A DNA stretch of 64,000 bases, taken from positions 1 to 64,000 of the forward strand of contig CAIUKF010000008.1 in NCBI GenBank assembly GCA_903899655.1. The letters run 5' to 3'. This document shows, in pieces, positions 1-8,912 of the stretch (positions are counted from its first letter, which is position 1; every line of letters begins with the position of its first letter). The position numbers were made by a program, and so were the translations under genes. This DNA is from an uncultured bacterium (GTDB lineage Bacteria > Patescibacteriota > Saccharimonadia > Saccharimonadales > Saccharimonadaceae). The notes under the pieces are model-generated. The model searched no databases. It saw nothing but the letters and a program-made list of their open reading frames with translations, and was not told where the DNA came from.

Positions 1-81
1 ATGTTTATGTTATAATTATTACATAATATATAAACTAATTCGTTAGTATTAGGTTATGATAAATAGCAAAGGGTAAATATT

Positions 82-921
82 ATGTCAGAACAACCGTCGA
101 ACAAATTAGTAATTTTTCAAGACAAAAAGATTCGTCGCGTTTGGCATAATGATGAATGGTATTTTTCGATTATTGATGTAATTGAATCTTTGACGGACTC
201 ATCAAATCCAACTGATTATCTTAAAAAACTTCGAAAACGAGATTCAATACTAGGTAGCTACCTAGGGACAAATTGTCCCCATGTAAACATTACAACAATT
301 ACTGGCAAAAAAAGAAAAACCATTGTAGGCAATGCCGAACATCTGTTTCGTATTATTCAGTCAGTGCCAAGTCCCAAGGCGGAGCCGTTCAAGATGTGGT
401 TGGCACGTGTTGGCTATGAACGTGTTCAAGAGATTGAAAACCCTGAATTAGCTCAGGACAGAATGAAACAGATTTATGAGCAAAAAGGTTATTCCAAAGA
501 TTGGATAGATAAGCGGTTACGTGGCATAGCTATTCGACAAAACTTGACTGACGAGTGGAATAATCGTGGTGTAACAGATCAAAATGATTATGCGATTTTA
601 ACCGCCGAAATATCCAAAGCAACCTTTGGAATGACGCCAAGTGAATATCGTAAATTCAAAAGTATACCAGTCAAATCAAAATCAAATTTGCGTGATAATA
701 TGACTGATTTAGAGTTAATCTTTACGATGTTAGGCGAAAAAGTAACGACCGAGATATCTGTTAACGAAAAACCTCAAGGCATGCCAGCCAATAAGCGTGT
801 TGCAGGTCGTGGCGGTTCGGTTGCAGGCAAAGCCCGCATCGAAACTGAAAAAGAATTAGGCCGAAGTGTGATATCTGATCAAAATTATTTGCAATCGAAA
901 CAAAACAAGAAACTTAATTAG
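82..921 (+). CDS. Bro-N / DinD-like protein
   Basis: 279 aa. The first ~110 residues resemble the Bro-N domain of phage antirepressors and of DNA-damage-inducible protein D (conserved W and F/Y positions, then a basic GKKRKT stretch). The C-terminus has the DinD-type ending with RGGSVAGKAR followed by an acidic E/K run and a terminal SDQNYL. An AAAGGG ribosome-binding site lies 8 nt before the ATG. The family is often phage-linked or damage-responsive, but the molecular role is unknown. No phage genes flank it. Assignment is by motif recall only. Confidence 0.75.
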   Translation: MSEQPSNKLVIFQDKKIRRVWHNDEWYFSIIDVIESLTDSSNPTDYLKKLRKRDSILGSYLGTNCPHVNITTITGKKRKTIVGNAEHLFRIIQSVPSPKAEPFKMWLARVGYERVQEIENPELAQDRMKQIYEQKGYSKDWIDKRLRGIAIRQNLTDEWNNRGVTDQNDYAILTAEISKATFGMTPSEYRKFKSIPVKSKSNLRDNMTDLELIFTMLGEKVTTEISVNEKPQGMPANKRVAGRGGSVAGKARIETEKELGRSVISDQNYLQSKQNKKLN

Positions 922-990
922 CGAATCGGTTGCGCCAAACTGTATTCTGTGCTATTATTATTACAACTGATCGCATCTCGTATATAAATT

Positions 991-1614
991 ATGGTAGATA
1001 ATAAACAGATACTTCTTGAACAAATTAAGGCAGATATTGTCAACAATAATATCTGTCCAAATTTGGCCAAGCAGGCCACGAATCTTGTGATGGGCGACGG
1101 TAATATTAACGCGGACATCGTGTTAATTGGCGAAGCACCAGGCAAGAAAGAGGACGAAACAGGATTGCCATTTATTGGCGCAGCCGGTAAGTTTTTGAAC
1201 GAAATGCTAGCCAGTGCGGGCATGGTACGAAGCGACGTTTATATCACAAATATTGTGAAATACCGTCCACCCGAAAACCGTGACCCCAAACCCGAGGAAA
1301 AAGAAGCCTTTTGGCCATATTTGGTGCGTCAGCTGGATGTCATTCAACCACAAATCGTTGTGACATTAGGCCGACACAGCATGGAATATTTCCTACCTGG
1401 GTTCAAGATTAGTGAAATTCATGGACAACCAAAACGCAAGACGTTTGGTGATACCAAAATAGTGGTTGTGCCACTGTATCATCCAGCAGCAGCCCTATAT
1501 AACGGCAGTATGCGGGCCACACTAATCGAAGATTTTAATAAGTTACCAAAAATAATAGATATTCTAAAAAACGAAAAGGAGAATACAAACTATGGGTCAA
1601 CAAAGACTCGCTAA
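991..1614 (+). CDS. Uracil-DNA glycosylase, family-4-like, Fe-S ligands lost
   Basis: 207 aa. Removes uracil from DNA in base excision repair if active. Motif A (GEAPGKKED, residues 47-55), the GLPFIGAAG loop, the NRDP segment and motif B (YHPAAAL) are intact, so the fold and active site look preserved. Canonical family 4 enzymes carry four cysteines holding a [4Fe-4S] cluster. Here the equivalent positions are N19, C22, Y91 and F107, and C22 is the only cysteine in the protein. The 3' end overlaps the RNase J start by 23 nt, suggesting co-transcription. It could be a cluster-free functional enzyme or one with altered specificity. Confidence 0.9.
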   Translation: MVDNKQILLEQIKADIVNNNICPNLAKQATNLVMGDGNINADIVLIGEAPGKKEDETGLPFIGAAGKFLNEMLASAGMVRSDVYITNIVKYRPPENRDPKPEEKEAFWPYLVRQLDVIQPQIVVTLGRHSMEYFLPGFKISEIHGQPKRKTFGDTKIVVVPLYHPAAALYNGSMRATLIEDFNKLPKIIDILKNEKENTNYGSTKTR

Positions 1615-3733
1615 TGTGCAAGGGGACGACCAATCAAAACGTCCAAACCAACCACAAAGGCAAAAATCAAACAACACGGTGTTAAATAACACCACCACTC
1701 GCAAGGGTGAAGCTTACCGCGCGCAACGTCGCACCAGCGAGAATGTTAATATTCGCGCTAGTCAGCACGTTATTAACGTGCCGGTAAACAAATCAATTTA
1801 CAACGGTTATCAGGGCCGACAATTTAGCCCAGCTGACCAAAGGAATCAGCCAAAATCGAACGGTCCCAAGATTAAGATCATCCCAATCGGTGGTTTAGGC
1901 GAAATGGGTATCGGCAAAAACATGATGGCGATTGAATATGATAATGACATTATCGTAATTGACGCCGGATTCTTGTTTCCAGGGGCTGATTATCCCGGTA
2001 TTAACTACATTACGCCTGATATCACATACCTTGAGGAAAATAAGCACAAAATTCGGGCTCATATCTTTACGCACGGACACCTTGACCACATTGGCGCCTT
2101 TCGTCATATGGCTCACAAAATTCCAGCGCCAGTTTACAGCACCAAGTTTACAATTGGTATGTTGCAAAAGACGATGGAAGAGGCGACTAGCGGTTACGAA
2201 CCTGAATATATCGAAATGAATCCCGATACACACGAACGTGTTCAAATCGGTGATAATTTTAATATCGAACTTGTCCGCATGGACCACTCGATTCCTGATT
2301 CAGCCGGCATTATTATCCGTACACCACTTGGCGTCTTGATTCACACTGGTGACTGGCGTTACGAAAGCGCACCAATCGACGGCAAAAAAGTCGACATGGA
2401 ACGTTTGACTGAAGTTGCTGCCAAAGAAGGCATTTTAATGCTGATGAACGAATCAACCAACTGTGAATCAGATGGTACACACGAACACAGTGAATTTGAT
2501 ATCCAGGAAAGCATTGGTCAGGTTATGACTAAATATCCAGCCAGCCGATTAATCTTAAGCTGTTTTTCTAGCCAGATTCACCGTATGCAATTAATTTTGG
2601 ACGAAGCCAAACAGCACGATCGCAAAGTTGCTTTTGCTGGTTACAGCATGATTCAAAATCTTGAAGTTGCCTTGCGCACAGGTGTTATTAAAGTTCCCAA
2701 AGACGTTGTCGTCAAAATGGAAGACATTGTTAAAATGGCTGACAGCAAAGTTACTATCGTTTGTACTGGTTCACAGGGCGAGTTTAACGCTGTCCTTAAC
2801 CGTATGGCCAGCGGTAGTCACAAGTTTATCAAAATCAAAAACTCTGACGTTATCGTTTTCAGCTCAAACCCAATTCCAGGTAATGAAAAATATGTCACTA
2901 GGACAGTTGATGGTTTGATGCGCGAGGGTAGTGATGTGATTCAAAACGGCCGAACTCACTTGACCGGAATTGGTCCATTACACCTTTCAGGCCACGCTTA
3001 TCATGACGATCACGTTATGATGATTAATGCCTTGAATCCTAAATTTTACATGCCAATTCACGGCGAATACCACATGCTAGTTCACAATGCTGAAATTGCT
3101 GAGCAAAAAGCTGGCGTCAAACGCGAAAATATATTTGTTTGTGATAGTGGTGACGTTATCGAAATTAGTCACGAAGGCGCCAAAAAAGCTGGTCGTGTAC
3201 CAGTTGGCGGCATTATGTACGATGACAGCGGTGCGATTGTGTCCGAAGTTGTTTTGAAGGACCGTATTCACATGGCGTCCGAAGGTATGTTTGTAGTCGT
3301 TCTAACTATCCAACGTGGTAGCGGACGTCTGATGACCAGCCCTGACATTATCAGCCGTGGATTTATTTATCTACGCGATAGTGAAGAGTTGATGGGTATG
3401 ATTAGGCAATATCTAAAGCAGAAAGTTGCTCGCGCTTTTGCTGGCAAACACGTTGATTTGGATGTTATCAAAAAAGAATTGCGTGATGAGATTACGCACA
3501 TTTTGTATGACCAAACTCGCCGCACGCCAATCGTTATACCTGTGATTAACGAAATCGGTGGTGGTGGCAACAGTGGCCAACAGAATCAAAATCGTCAAAA
3601 TCAACCAGGCGAACAACCTAGACAAACTCCTGGACATTTTGTTCGACCAATGCCTAAAAAGTTTCCCGCACCACAAGTGCCAGACACCGAAGCAACCGAA
3701 CCACGAAACCGCGTAGACAACCGCGCTTACTAA
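1592..3733 (+). CDS. rnj: Ribonuclease J
   Basis: 713 aa. A metallo-beta-lactamase/beta-CASP ribonuclease with endonuclease and 5'-3' exonuclease activity in mRNA decay and rRNA maturation. The THGHLDH metal motif sits near residue 160, with downstream beta-CASP and C-terminal domains. It carries an unusual ~90-residue N-terminal extension rich in Q, N and R, plus a Q/N/P-rich tail after about residue 650, both probably disordered. The ATG at 1592 has AAGGAG upstream and overlaps the UDG gene. The absence of RNase E in this window fits RNase J as the main decay enzyme, but that cannot be shown here. Confidence 0.95.
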   Translation: MGQQRLANVQGDDQSKRPNQPQRQKSNNTVLNNTTTRKGEAYRAQRRTSENVNIRASQHVINVPVNKSIYNGYQGRQFSPADQRNQPKSNGPKIKIIPIGGLGEMGIGKNMMAIEYDNDIIVIDAGFLFPGADYPGINYITPDITYLEENKHKIRAHIFTHGHLDHIGAFRHMAHKIPAPVYSTKFTIGMLQKTMEEATSGYEPEYIEMNPDTHERVQIGDNFNIELVRMDHSIPDSAGIIIRTPLGVLIHTGDWRYESAPIDGKKVDMERLTEVAAKEGILMLMNESTNCESDGTHEHSEFDIQESIGQVMTKYPASRLILSCFSSQIHRMQLILDEAKQHDRKVAFAGYSMIQNLEVALRTGVIKVPKDVVVKMEDIVKMADSKVTIVCTGSQGEFNAVLNRMASGSHKFIKIKNSDVIVFSSNPIPGNEKYVTRTVDGLMREGSDVIQNGRTHLTGIGPLHLSGHAYHDDHVMMINALNPKFYMPIHGEYHMLVHNAEIAEQKAGVKRENIFVCDSGDVIEISHEGAKKAGRVPVGGIMYDDSGAIVSEVVLKDRIHMASEGMFVVVLTIQRGSGRLMTSPDIISRGFIYLRDSEELMGMIRQYLKQKVARAFAGKHVDLDVIKKELRDEITHILYDQTRRTPIVIPVINEIGGGGNSGQQNQNRQNQPGEQPRQTPGHFVRPMPKKFPAPQVPDTEATEPRNRVDNRAY

Positions 3734-3745
3734 CCATAAGCGCCC

Positions 3746-3774
3746 TTGCAAAATGATGTAATTTTTGATATAAT
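3746..3774 (+). promoter_or_regulatory. Promoter for ftsK
   Basis: A -35 TTGCAA (3746-3751) and -10 TATAAT (3769-3774) are separated by exactly 17 bp. A second TATAAT at 3803-3808 lies 10 nt before the ftsK ATG and may give a very short leader. Confidence 0.75.
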
Positions 3775-3818
3775 ATCTCTATAAATTAACGCCCAAAGCG
3801 CTTATAATAGAAGATATT

Positions 3819-6071
3819 ATGTCAAAAAAGAAAAAGTCATCACGCAAAAAAAAGTCAGACCACTCAGCGCCAAAGCACAGCTTGCCAGCCGGTTTTTGGG
3901 CTCAAGTTGGCGCATTATTTTTGATTGCGATATCAATACTACTAGTGACGGCGTGGTTTAATGCTGGTGGACCAGTGTTGGAATGGATGCACAAGGCAGC
4001 TTTGGATAGTATCGGTTATGCCGTTTTTGTTGTGCCGGCTTTGTTCGTCTATGTAGCAGTTGAAGTTTTCAGGGCCGAGGATAATCGTTTGCCGTTTGTC
4101 ATGAAGTTTGCGACGGCATCGGCTATATTGTGGTTTGCGGCCTTATTTGGTTTGTTTAAAAATGATCAAGGCTTAACTACTGGTGGCTTTGTTGGCGATT
4201 TGATTAACAAAGGCATGTTGATGCTAGTTAATTCAACTGTGGCTGTATTTTTGTATATATTATTGATATTTATAACCTTGTTGTTCATTATCCGCGTCTC
4301 ACCATTTACGATTATTAAAAAAATCTGGGATATGAGCCGTCGTGATACAACCGAATACGAGGCTAACGTTAAAGTTATGCGTAATGCAGCCGCGATTGAT
4401 GAGCCAAAATCATCAGGTATCGGCAGTTTCAAATTGAATGTTGGTGCCGCAGCAACAGATGTCGATTCGCCAGAATCAGGCAAAAAACAATCAGGACTGT
4501 CAAATTTGCGCGGTGGCTTTGTTCGCGATAAAGTCGCCGAAGAACAAGCGGCCTTAGTGACAGTTAGTGACCCAGATTGGCAGATGCCAAGTTTGGATTT
4601 GCTAGAAAAAAAGCAATCGCCAGCCGATCCAGGTGACGTGCAACAGAATGCTGCAATTATTAAAAATACTTTGGATGAGTTTGATATTGATGTCAAAATG
4701 GAAGGTGCTAATATTGGACCCCGTGTGACCCAATACACCCTTAGTCCACCTAGTGGTGTTAAATTAACCCGTATCACGGCACTGGAAACTAATATCGCCC
4801 TTAATCTGGCGGCTCAAAGTTTGCGTATCGAAGCGCCAATCCCTGGTCAAAAGGTAGTTGGTATCGAAGTGCCAAACCGCAAAGCAGCCGACGTCCGAAT
4901 TCACTCGGTCCTAACTAGCCGTCAATGGAAGTCGTGTACCGAACCATTAGCGTTTGCTATCGGTAAAGATATTTCTGGCGAAGCGGTGATTGGCGAACTT
5001 AACAAGATGCCACACTTACTGATTGCTGGTCAAACCGGCGCTGGTAAGTCAGTCATGATTAACACGATTTTGGCCAGTCTGTTGTACCACAACAGTCCCA
5101 GCGAAATGAAGTTGATTTTAGTCGACCCTAAACAGGTTGAAATGGCGTTGTACGAAGATATTCCACATTTGTTGACGCCAGTCATATCTGAACCTGACAA
5201 GACCATTAGCGCTCTTAAATGGGCTGTTAACGAGATGCAACGACGCTATACCTTGTTTGCTGAACATAAGGTCAAAGACATCAAATCGTACAACCAAAAA
5301 ATTCGTTCGGGCGGCACTAAAATTACCGTGTCTGACGACTTTGGCATTCCTCAAGAACACGAAACAGGTGCGATGCCATACATTGTGATTGTGATTGATG
5401 AGTTGGCTGACATGATGATGGTCGCGGCTCGTGATGCCGAGCTTCTCATTGTTCGTTTGGCTCAAAAAGCTCGTGCCGTTGGTATTCACTTGGTACTGGC
5501 AACGCAGCGTCCATCGGTTAACGTTATTACTGGTCTGATCAAGGCCAACGTGCCAGCCCGAATTGCATTTACGGTGGCTTCACAAATGGAAAGTCGAATT
5601 ATTTTGGACCAAGCTGGTGCCGAGAAGTTGCTGGGTCAAGGTGATATGTTATTGCTGACACCAAGTATGAGCAAGCCAAAACGTATTCAGGGTGCATGGG
5701 TAACAGATGAAGAATTGAACAAAATTGTGGCTCATTTGCACATGCAATCACCACCACAATATAACGACGAAGTTGTCAGCCAGCCAGTTCATTTGAACGG
5801 TAAGGGCGGCGTTGTGATGGACTTTGACGACAATAATAACGAAGATGATATGTACAAAGACGCTGTTCGATTAGTGATTGAAACCAACAAGGCTAGTACC
5901 AGCTTTTTGCAGATGCGCCTTCGTGTCGGTTATGCTCGGGCGGCTCGAATTATTCAGACGATGGAAGAGCAGGGTATTATTGGGCCAGCCGATGGCGCCC
6001 GACCACGTGAAGTACTGATTGACAGCTTGGACAGCCTTGGCGGCAATGGCGATCAATCTGACGAAATTTAG
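3819..6071 (+). CDS. ftsK: DNA translocase FtsK/SpoIIIE
   Basis: 750 aa. A septal DNA pump for chromosome segregation. The Lys-rich N-terminus is followed by about four membrane segments (residues ~25-170), a short linker, the alpha/beta motor with Walker A GQTGAGKS and Walker B VIVIDELADMM, and a C-terminal gamma winged-helix domain (~680-740) that in relatives reads KOPS/SRS orientation sites. The length is typical of compact SpoIIIE-type proteins. A 111-bp hairpin plus T-run follows and probably terminates transcription. Confidence 0.96.
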   Translation: MSKKKKSSRKKKSDHSAPKHSLPAGFWAQVGALFLIAISILLVTAWFNAGGPVLEWMHKAALDSIGYAVFVVPALFVYVAVEVFRAEDNRLPFVMKFATASAILWFAALFGLFKNDQGLTTGGFVGDLINKGMLMLVNSTVAVFLYILLIFITLLFIIRVSPFTIIKKIWDMSRRDTTEYEANVKVMRNAAAIDEPKSSGIGSFKLNVGAAATDVDSPESGKKQSGLSNLRGGFVRDKVAEEQAALVTVSDPDWQMPSLDLLEKKQSPADPGDVQQNAAIIKNTLDEFDIDVKMEGANIGPRVTQYTLSPPSGVKLTRITALETNIALNLAAQSLRIEAPIPGQKVVGIEVPNRKAADVRIHSVLTSRQWKSCTEPLAFAIGKDISGEAVIGELNKMPHLLIAGQTGAGKSVMINTILASLLYHNSPSEMKLILVDPKQVEMALYEDIPHLLTPVISEPDKTISALKWAVNEMQRRYTLFAEHKVKDIKSYNQKIRSGGTKITVSDDFGIPQEHETGAMPYIVIVIDELADMMMVAARDAELLIVRLAQKARAVGIHLVLATQRPSVNVITGLIKANVPARIAFTVASQMESRIILDQAGAEKLLGQGDMLLLTPSMSKPKRIQGAWVTDEELNKIVAHLHMQSPPQYNDEVVSQPVHLNGKGGVVMDFDDNNNEDDMYKDAVRLVIETNKASTSFLQMRLRVGYARAARIIQTMEEQGIIGPADGARPREVLIDSLDSLGGNGDQSDEI

Positions 6072-6082
6072 TAGTTGTATAT

Positions 6083-6193
6083 AAACCCCCTCGGGTCCTG
6101 CCGTCCGGTCCGCCCCTGATTTATAAAAAACTGATTACAGTTTTTGTAGTAAATCGGGGCCACCCCGCCGAACGTCACCCGCGGAATGGGTTT
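6083..6193 (+). repeat. Dispersed ~110-bp structured hairpin, copy 1 (likely also ftsK terminator)
   Basis: The sequence folds into one long imperfect hairpin. An inner stem (CCCC-GATTTA… with …TAAATC-GGGG, then ACTG-ATTA-CAGT at the tip) is closed by a GC-rich outer stem ending in AAACCC/GGGTTT. A T-run follows at once, so it probably works as the ftsK terminator. A close inverted copy lies at 32251-32359. At least four differences between the copies are paired changes that keep base pairing. Confidence 0.85.
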
Positions 6194-6312
6194 ATTTTTT
6201 TATCATACCAGGTCTAGATTTATCTTAAATATTATGTTACAATCAACCTGTTATTAACTCGGCTTGCACGTGCTGCAAGCATCCAAAAGGATTCCAGAGG
6301 AGGAAATCTAAA

Positions 6313-6663
6313 ATGAAAGAATATGAACTAATTGTTCTTGTTCATCCCGACCTAGAGGTCGACATCGAAGCGCCACTTAAAAAAGTACGCACACTTGTCA
6401 CATCAAATGGCGGAACTATTATCAAAGAAGATAGTTGGGGTAAAAAGAAACTAGCTTACCGATTGAAAAATCAGGATTTTGCTGTGTATGTCTATTTTGA
6501 CCTATCGCTACCTGCTGACGCATTGCTGAAAATCAGTAACACGCTAAACATTTCAGACGACGTATTGCGTTATTTGCTTGTAACCGCTGATATCAAAGGC
6601 CGCAAAGCTCTTGAAGAAGCCAAAGCAAGTGAATCAACTGATAAACCTGACATTAAGGAGTAA
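6313..6663 (+). CDS. rpsF: 30S ribosomal protein bS6
   Basis: 116 aa. Small-subunit protein that binds 16S rRNA together with S18. The MKEYELIVLVHPDLE opening and the central KKKLAYRLKNQ segment are typical of S6. The GAGGAGG Shine-Dalgarno is strong. It starts the conserved rpsF-ssb-rpsR cluster; ssb begins 6 nt after the stop. Confidence 0.96.
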   Translation: MKEYELIVLVHPDLEVDIEAPLKKVRTLVTSNGGTIIKEDSWGKKKLAYRLKNQDFAVYVYFDLSLPADALLKISNTLNISDDVLRYLLVTADIKGRKALEEAKASESTDKPDIKE

Positions 6664-6669
6664 AAACTC

Positions 6670-7107
6670 ATGGCAAAAAGCATCAACCAAGTCATTCTGA
6701 TGGGACGATTGACTCGTGACCCAGAACAACGTACAACTACAACTGGCAAATTAATCGTTAGCTTTAGTCTTGCTGTTGATCGTGGCGGTCAAGATGACGG
6801 TGCGGACTTTTTCGATGTTACAGCTTGGGAAAAACTAGGTGAACTAGTTGCCAAATATTTATCTAAGGGCCGTCGCGTACTTGTCCAAGGACGATTGCGC
6901 CAAGACAGCTGGGATGATAAAGAAACTGGCAAAAAGCGAAGCAAAATTGAGGTTACTGCAACTGACGTTACTTTCTTGGATGGTCCAAGTGATGGCGCCG
7001 GTGCTAGCCAATCAGGTGCTGCATACAGCGCACCTAAAAAAAGTGAAGATGTCGTTATCGAAGATATCGACGACAAACCAATTGATTTAAGTGAAATACC
7101 TTTCTAG
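6670..7107 (+). CDS. ssb: Single-stranded DNA-binding protein
   Basis: 145 aa. An N-terminal OB fold (residues 1-105, opening NQVILMGRLTRDPE) binds ssDNA. A short flexible acidic linker leads to the C-terminal tip SEIPF, which in relatives recruits repair and replication partners. It lies between rpsF and rpsR as in most bacteria. An AAGGAG Shine-Dalgarno overlaps the rpsF stop. Confidence 0.96.
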   Translation: MAKSINQVILMGRLTRDPEQRTTTTGKLIVSFSLAVDRGGQDDGADFFDVTAWEKLGELVAKYLSKGRRVLVQGRLRQDSWDDKETGKKRSKIEVTATDVTFLDGPSDGAGASQSGAAYSAPKKSEDVVIEDIDDKPIDLSEIPF

Positions 7108-7116
7108 GAGAAAATT

Positions 7117-7332
7117 ATGGATAAAAATTCTACAACTAAACGATTCAAAAAAGACACACCAGTATTCTTTGATTACAAAGATGTTAAAACTTTGCAACGA
7201 TTTATTGATATTTATGGTCAAATCAAATCAATCAGCAAAACTGGACTAAGTGCTAAACAACAACGTCAACTAGCCGTCGCTATCAAACGCGCTCGCCACT
7301 TGGCACTATTACCATTTACAATTCAAGGATAA
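7117..7332 (+). CDS. rpsR: 30S ribosomal protein bS18
   Basis: 71 aa. The [13 protein letters not shown] and [19 protein letters not shown] segments are the S18 signature. It is basic and has no cysteine Zn ribbon (C-minus form). It has an AGGAG ribosome-binding site and ends 4 nt before efp, so the run is probably one operon. Confidence 0.95.
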   Translation: MDKNSTTKRFKKDTPVFFDYKDVKTLQRFIDIYGQIKSISKTGLSAKQQRQLAVAIKRARHLALLPFTIQG

Positions 7333-7336
7333 TATC

Positions 7337-7903
7337 GTGGCTTATTCACCAACCGAACTAAAAAAAGGTGTTGTCATCGAAGTCGATGGCAAGCCATTCA
7401 AAGTGCTTGATTACAACCAAAAAGTTGTTGGTCGTGGCGGTAGTATTGTCAACGTCAAGATTAAAAACTTGATTGACGGTCGCGTTATTGCCAAGACTTT
7501 CAAAGGTCAAGAAAAAATAGAATCGGCTGAAGTAACTAACCAAACCGTTCAATATTTATATAATGATGGTACTGATTATTATTTTATGGATCCTGAAAAT
7601 TTTGAGCAATTTCAATTGCCAGCCGATATCGTTGGTGATACTTCAGACTACCTAAAAGAAGGCGAAAGCCTTGTTTTACAGGCTTTTAACGGTAATATTA
7701 TTAACGTTGAGTTGCCTAAAAACGTCTATCTGGAAGTTAAATACAGCGAAGACGTCGTCAAAGGCGACACCAGTAGTAGCGTGTTAAAAGATGCGACACT
7801 GGAAACTGGTTTAGTTGTTAAAGTTCCGGCTTTTATTAAAGTTGGTGATATTATTTCAGTCGATACTGCGACTGGTGAATATCGCGAACGCAAAAAGGCG
7901 TAA
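7337..7903 (+). CDS. efp: Translation elongation factor P
   Basis: 188 aa with a GTG start. Relieves ribosome stalling at proline runs. All three beta-barrel domains are present. The domain I loop that reaches the peptidyl-transferase centre reads VVGRGGS, so Arg33 occupies the tip where E. coli has Lys34. Arg-tip EF-Ps in some bacteria are rhamnosylated by EarP; no earP is seen here. It lies directly after rpsR and before tlyA. Confidence 0.95.
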   Translation: MAYSPTELKKGVVIEVDGKPFKVLDYNQKVVGRGGSIVNVKIKNLIDGRVIAKTFKGQEKIESAEVTNQTVQYLYNDGTDYYFMDPENFEQFQLPADIVGDTSDYLKEGESLVLQAFNGNIINVELPKNVYLEVKYSEDVVKGDTSSSVLKDATLETGLVVKVPAFIKVGDIISVDTATGEYRERKKA

Positions 7904-7911
7904 AACAGTTT

Positions 7912-8679
7912 ATGACCAAAGGACGGCTTGATATATCGCTGGTTCAGCGCAAATTGACGTCAAGTCGTTCGCAAGCCGAAAGTTGGATTAAATTAGGCAA
8001 AGTTACAGTTGATGGTCGGGTTGTTTTAAAACCCGGCCATTTTGTGTCTGAAAATTCGGTCGTAAAGTTATTAGCCGAGTCTCAATATGTCAGTCGGGCT
8101 GGACTGAAATTGGCGTCAGTGGCTGATATTTTTAAATTGGATTTTCGTGGCAAAATTGTGTTGGATGTTGGCAGTAGTACTGGCGGATTCACTGATTATG
8201 CGCTGCGTCATGGCGCTGTTAAAGTCTATGCGGTTGACGTTGGTACTGACCAATTGCATCCAAGTTTGCGTGGCGATAAACGAATTGTACTTAGTGAAAA
8301 AACCGATATCCGAAATGTTTACACAGTTAAACCTGACGAACTTCCATCTGTTAATTACAAAATAATTCGTGATATCCCTGATATTATCGTTATGGACGTG
8401 TCGTTTATTAGTTTACGCGAAATTTTGCCACATTTAGTTAACGAGCTGTCGAGTCCGCAGACTCAATTAGTGGCAATGGTGAAACCGCAGTTTGAAGCCG
8501 GTAAAGACCAAACCAATAAAGGTATTATCAAAAACGACGCTGTCCGTCGCCAGATTTTGAAGGATTTTGAAGATTGGTCACGCCAATATTTTGTGATTCA
8601 AAACAAACGCGACAGCGACGTCGCCGGCGCCAAAGGCAATCAAGAGCGATTTTATTTGCTGCAGCCAATTCGTAAATAG
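7912..8679 (+). CDS. tlyA: TlyA-family rRNA 2'-O-methyltransferase
   Basis: 255 aa. An N-terminal S4 RNA-binding domain (residues ~3-65, RLDISLVQRKL…SRSQAESWIKLGKV) is joined to an FtsJ-like SAM methyltransferase with the motif LDVGSSTGGFTDY. Relatives methylate 16S/23S rRNA cytidines; a haemolysin role for the family is doubtful. It starts 8 nt after efp and closes the operon, and is followed by a long hairpin. Confidence 0.92.
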   Translation: MTKGRLDISLVQRKLTSSRSQAESWIKLGKVTVDGRVVLKPGHFVSENSVVKLLAESQYVSRAGLKLASVADIFKLDFRGKIVLDVGSSTGGFTDYALRHGAVKVYAVDVGTDQLHPSLRGDKRIVLSEKTDIRNVYTVKPDELPSVNYKIIRDIPDIIVMDVSFISLREILPHLVNELSSPQTQLVAMVKPQFEAGKDQTNKGIIKNDAVRRQILKDFEDWSRQYFVIQNKRDSDVAGAKGNQERFYLLQPIRK

Positions 8680-8699
8680 CATCATTTAGCTTTTCTGCC

Positions 8700-8820
8700 G
8701 TCCATCACCACTATATTCATACAAATGGCCACTTTACGTGTGACCCTTTCGGGTCAGCACGTGGCGCTTGGCCTCCGCTACCACTTCGCATCCATCTGTA
8801 TGAACATAGTGGAGCTGGAC
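8700..8820. repeat. 121-bp nested hairpin, terminator-like or REP-like
   Basis: Outer arms 8708-8728 and 8792-8812 are 21-bp inverted repeats with about two mismatches, extended by GTCCA/TGGAC at 8700 and 8816. Inside lies a second hairpin, ACGTG-TGACCC-tttc-GGGTCA-G-CACGT. It is in the 233-bp gap between tlyA and the convergent gene at 8913. There is no long T-run, so it may be a structural element rather than a terminator. The rest of the gap shows nothing recognisable. Confidence 0.7.
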
Positions 8821-8912
8821 TTAATTGCGCTTAGATTGAAAACTTGAATATTTCTCAATGTAAAGTAAAACCCAAAACTGTTATCCAGGTTTCGACCTTG
8901 AATGATGAATAG

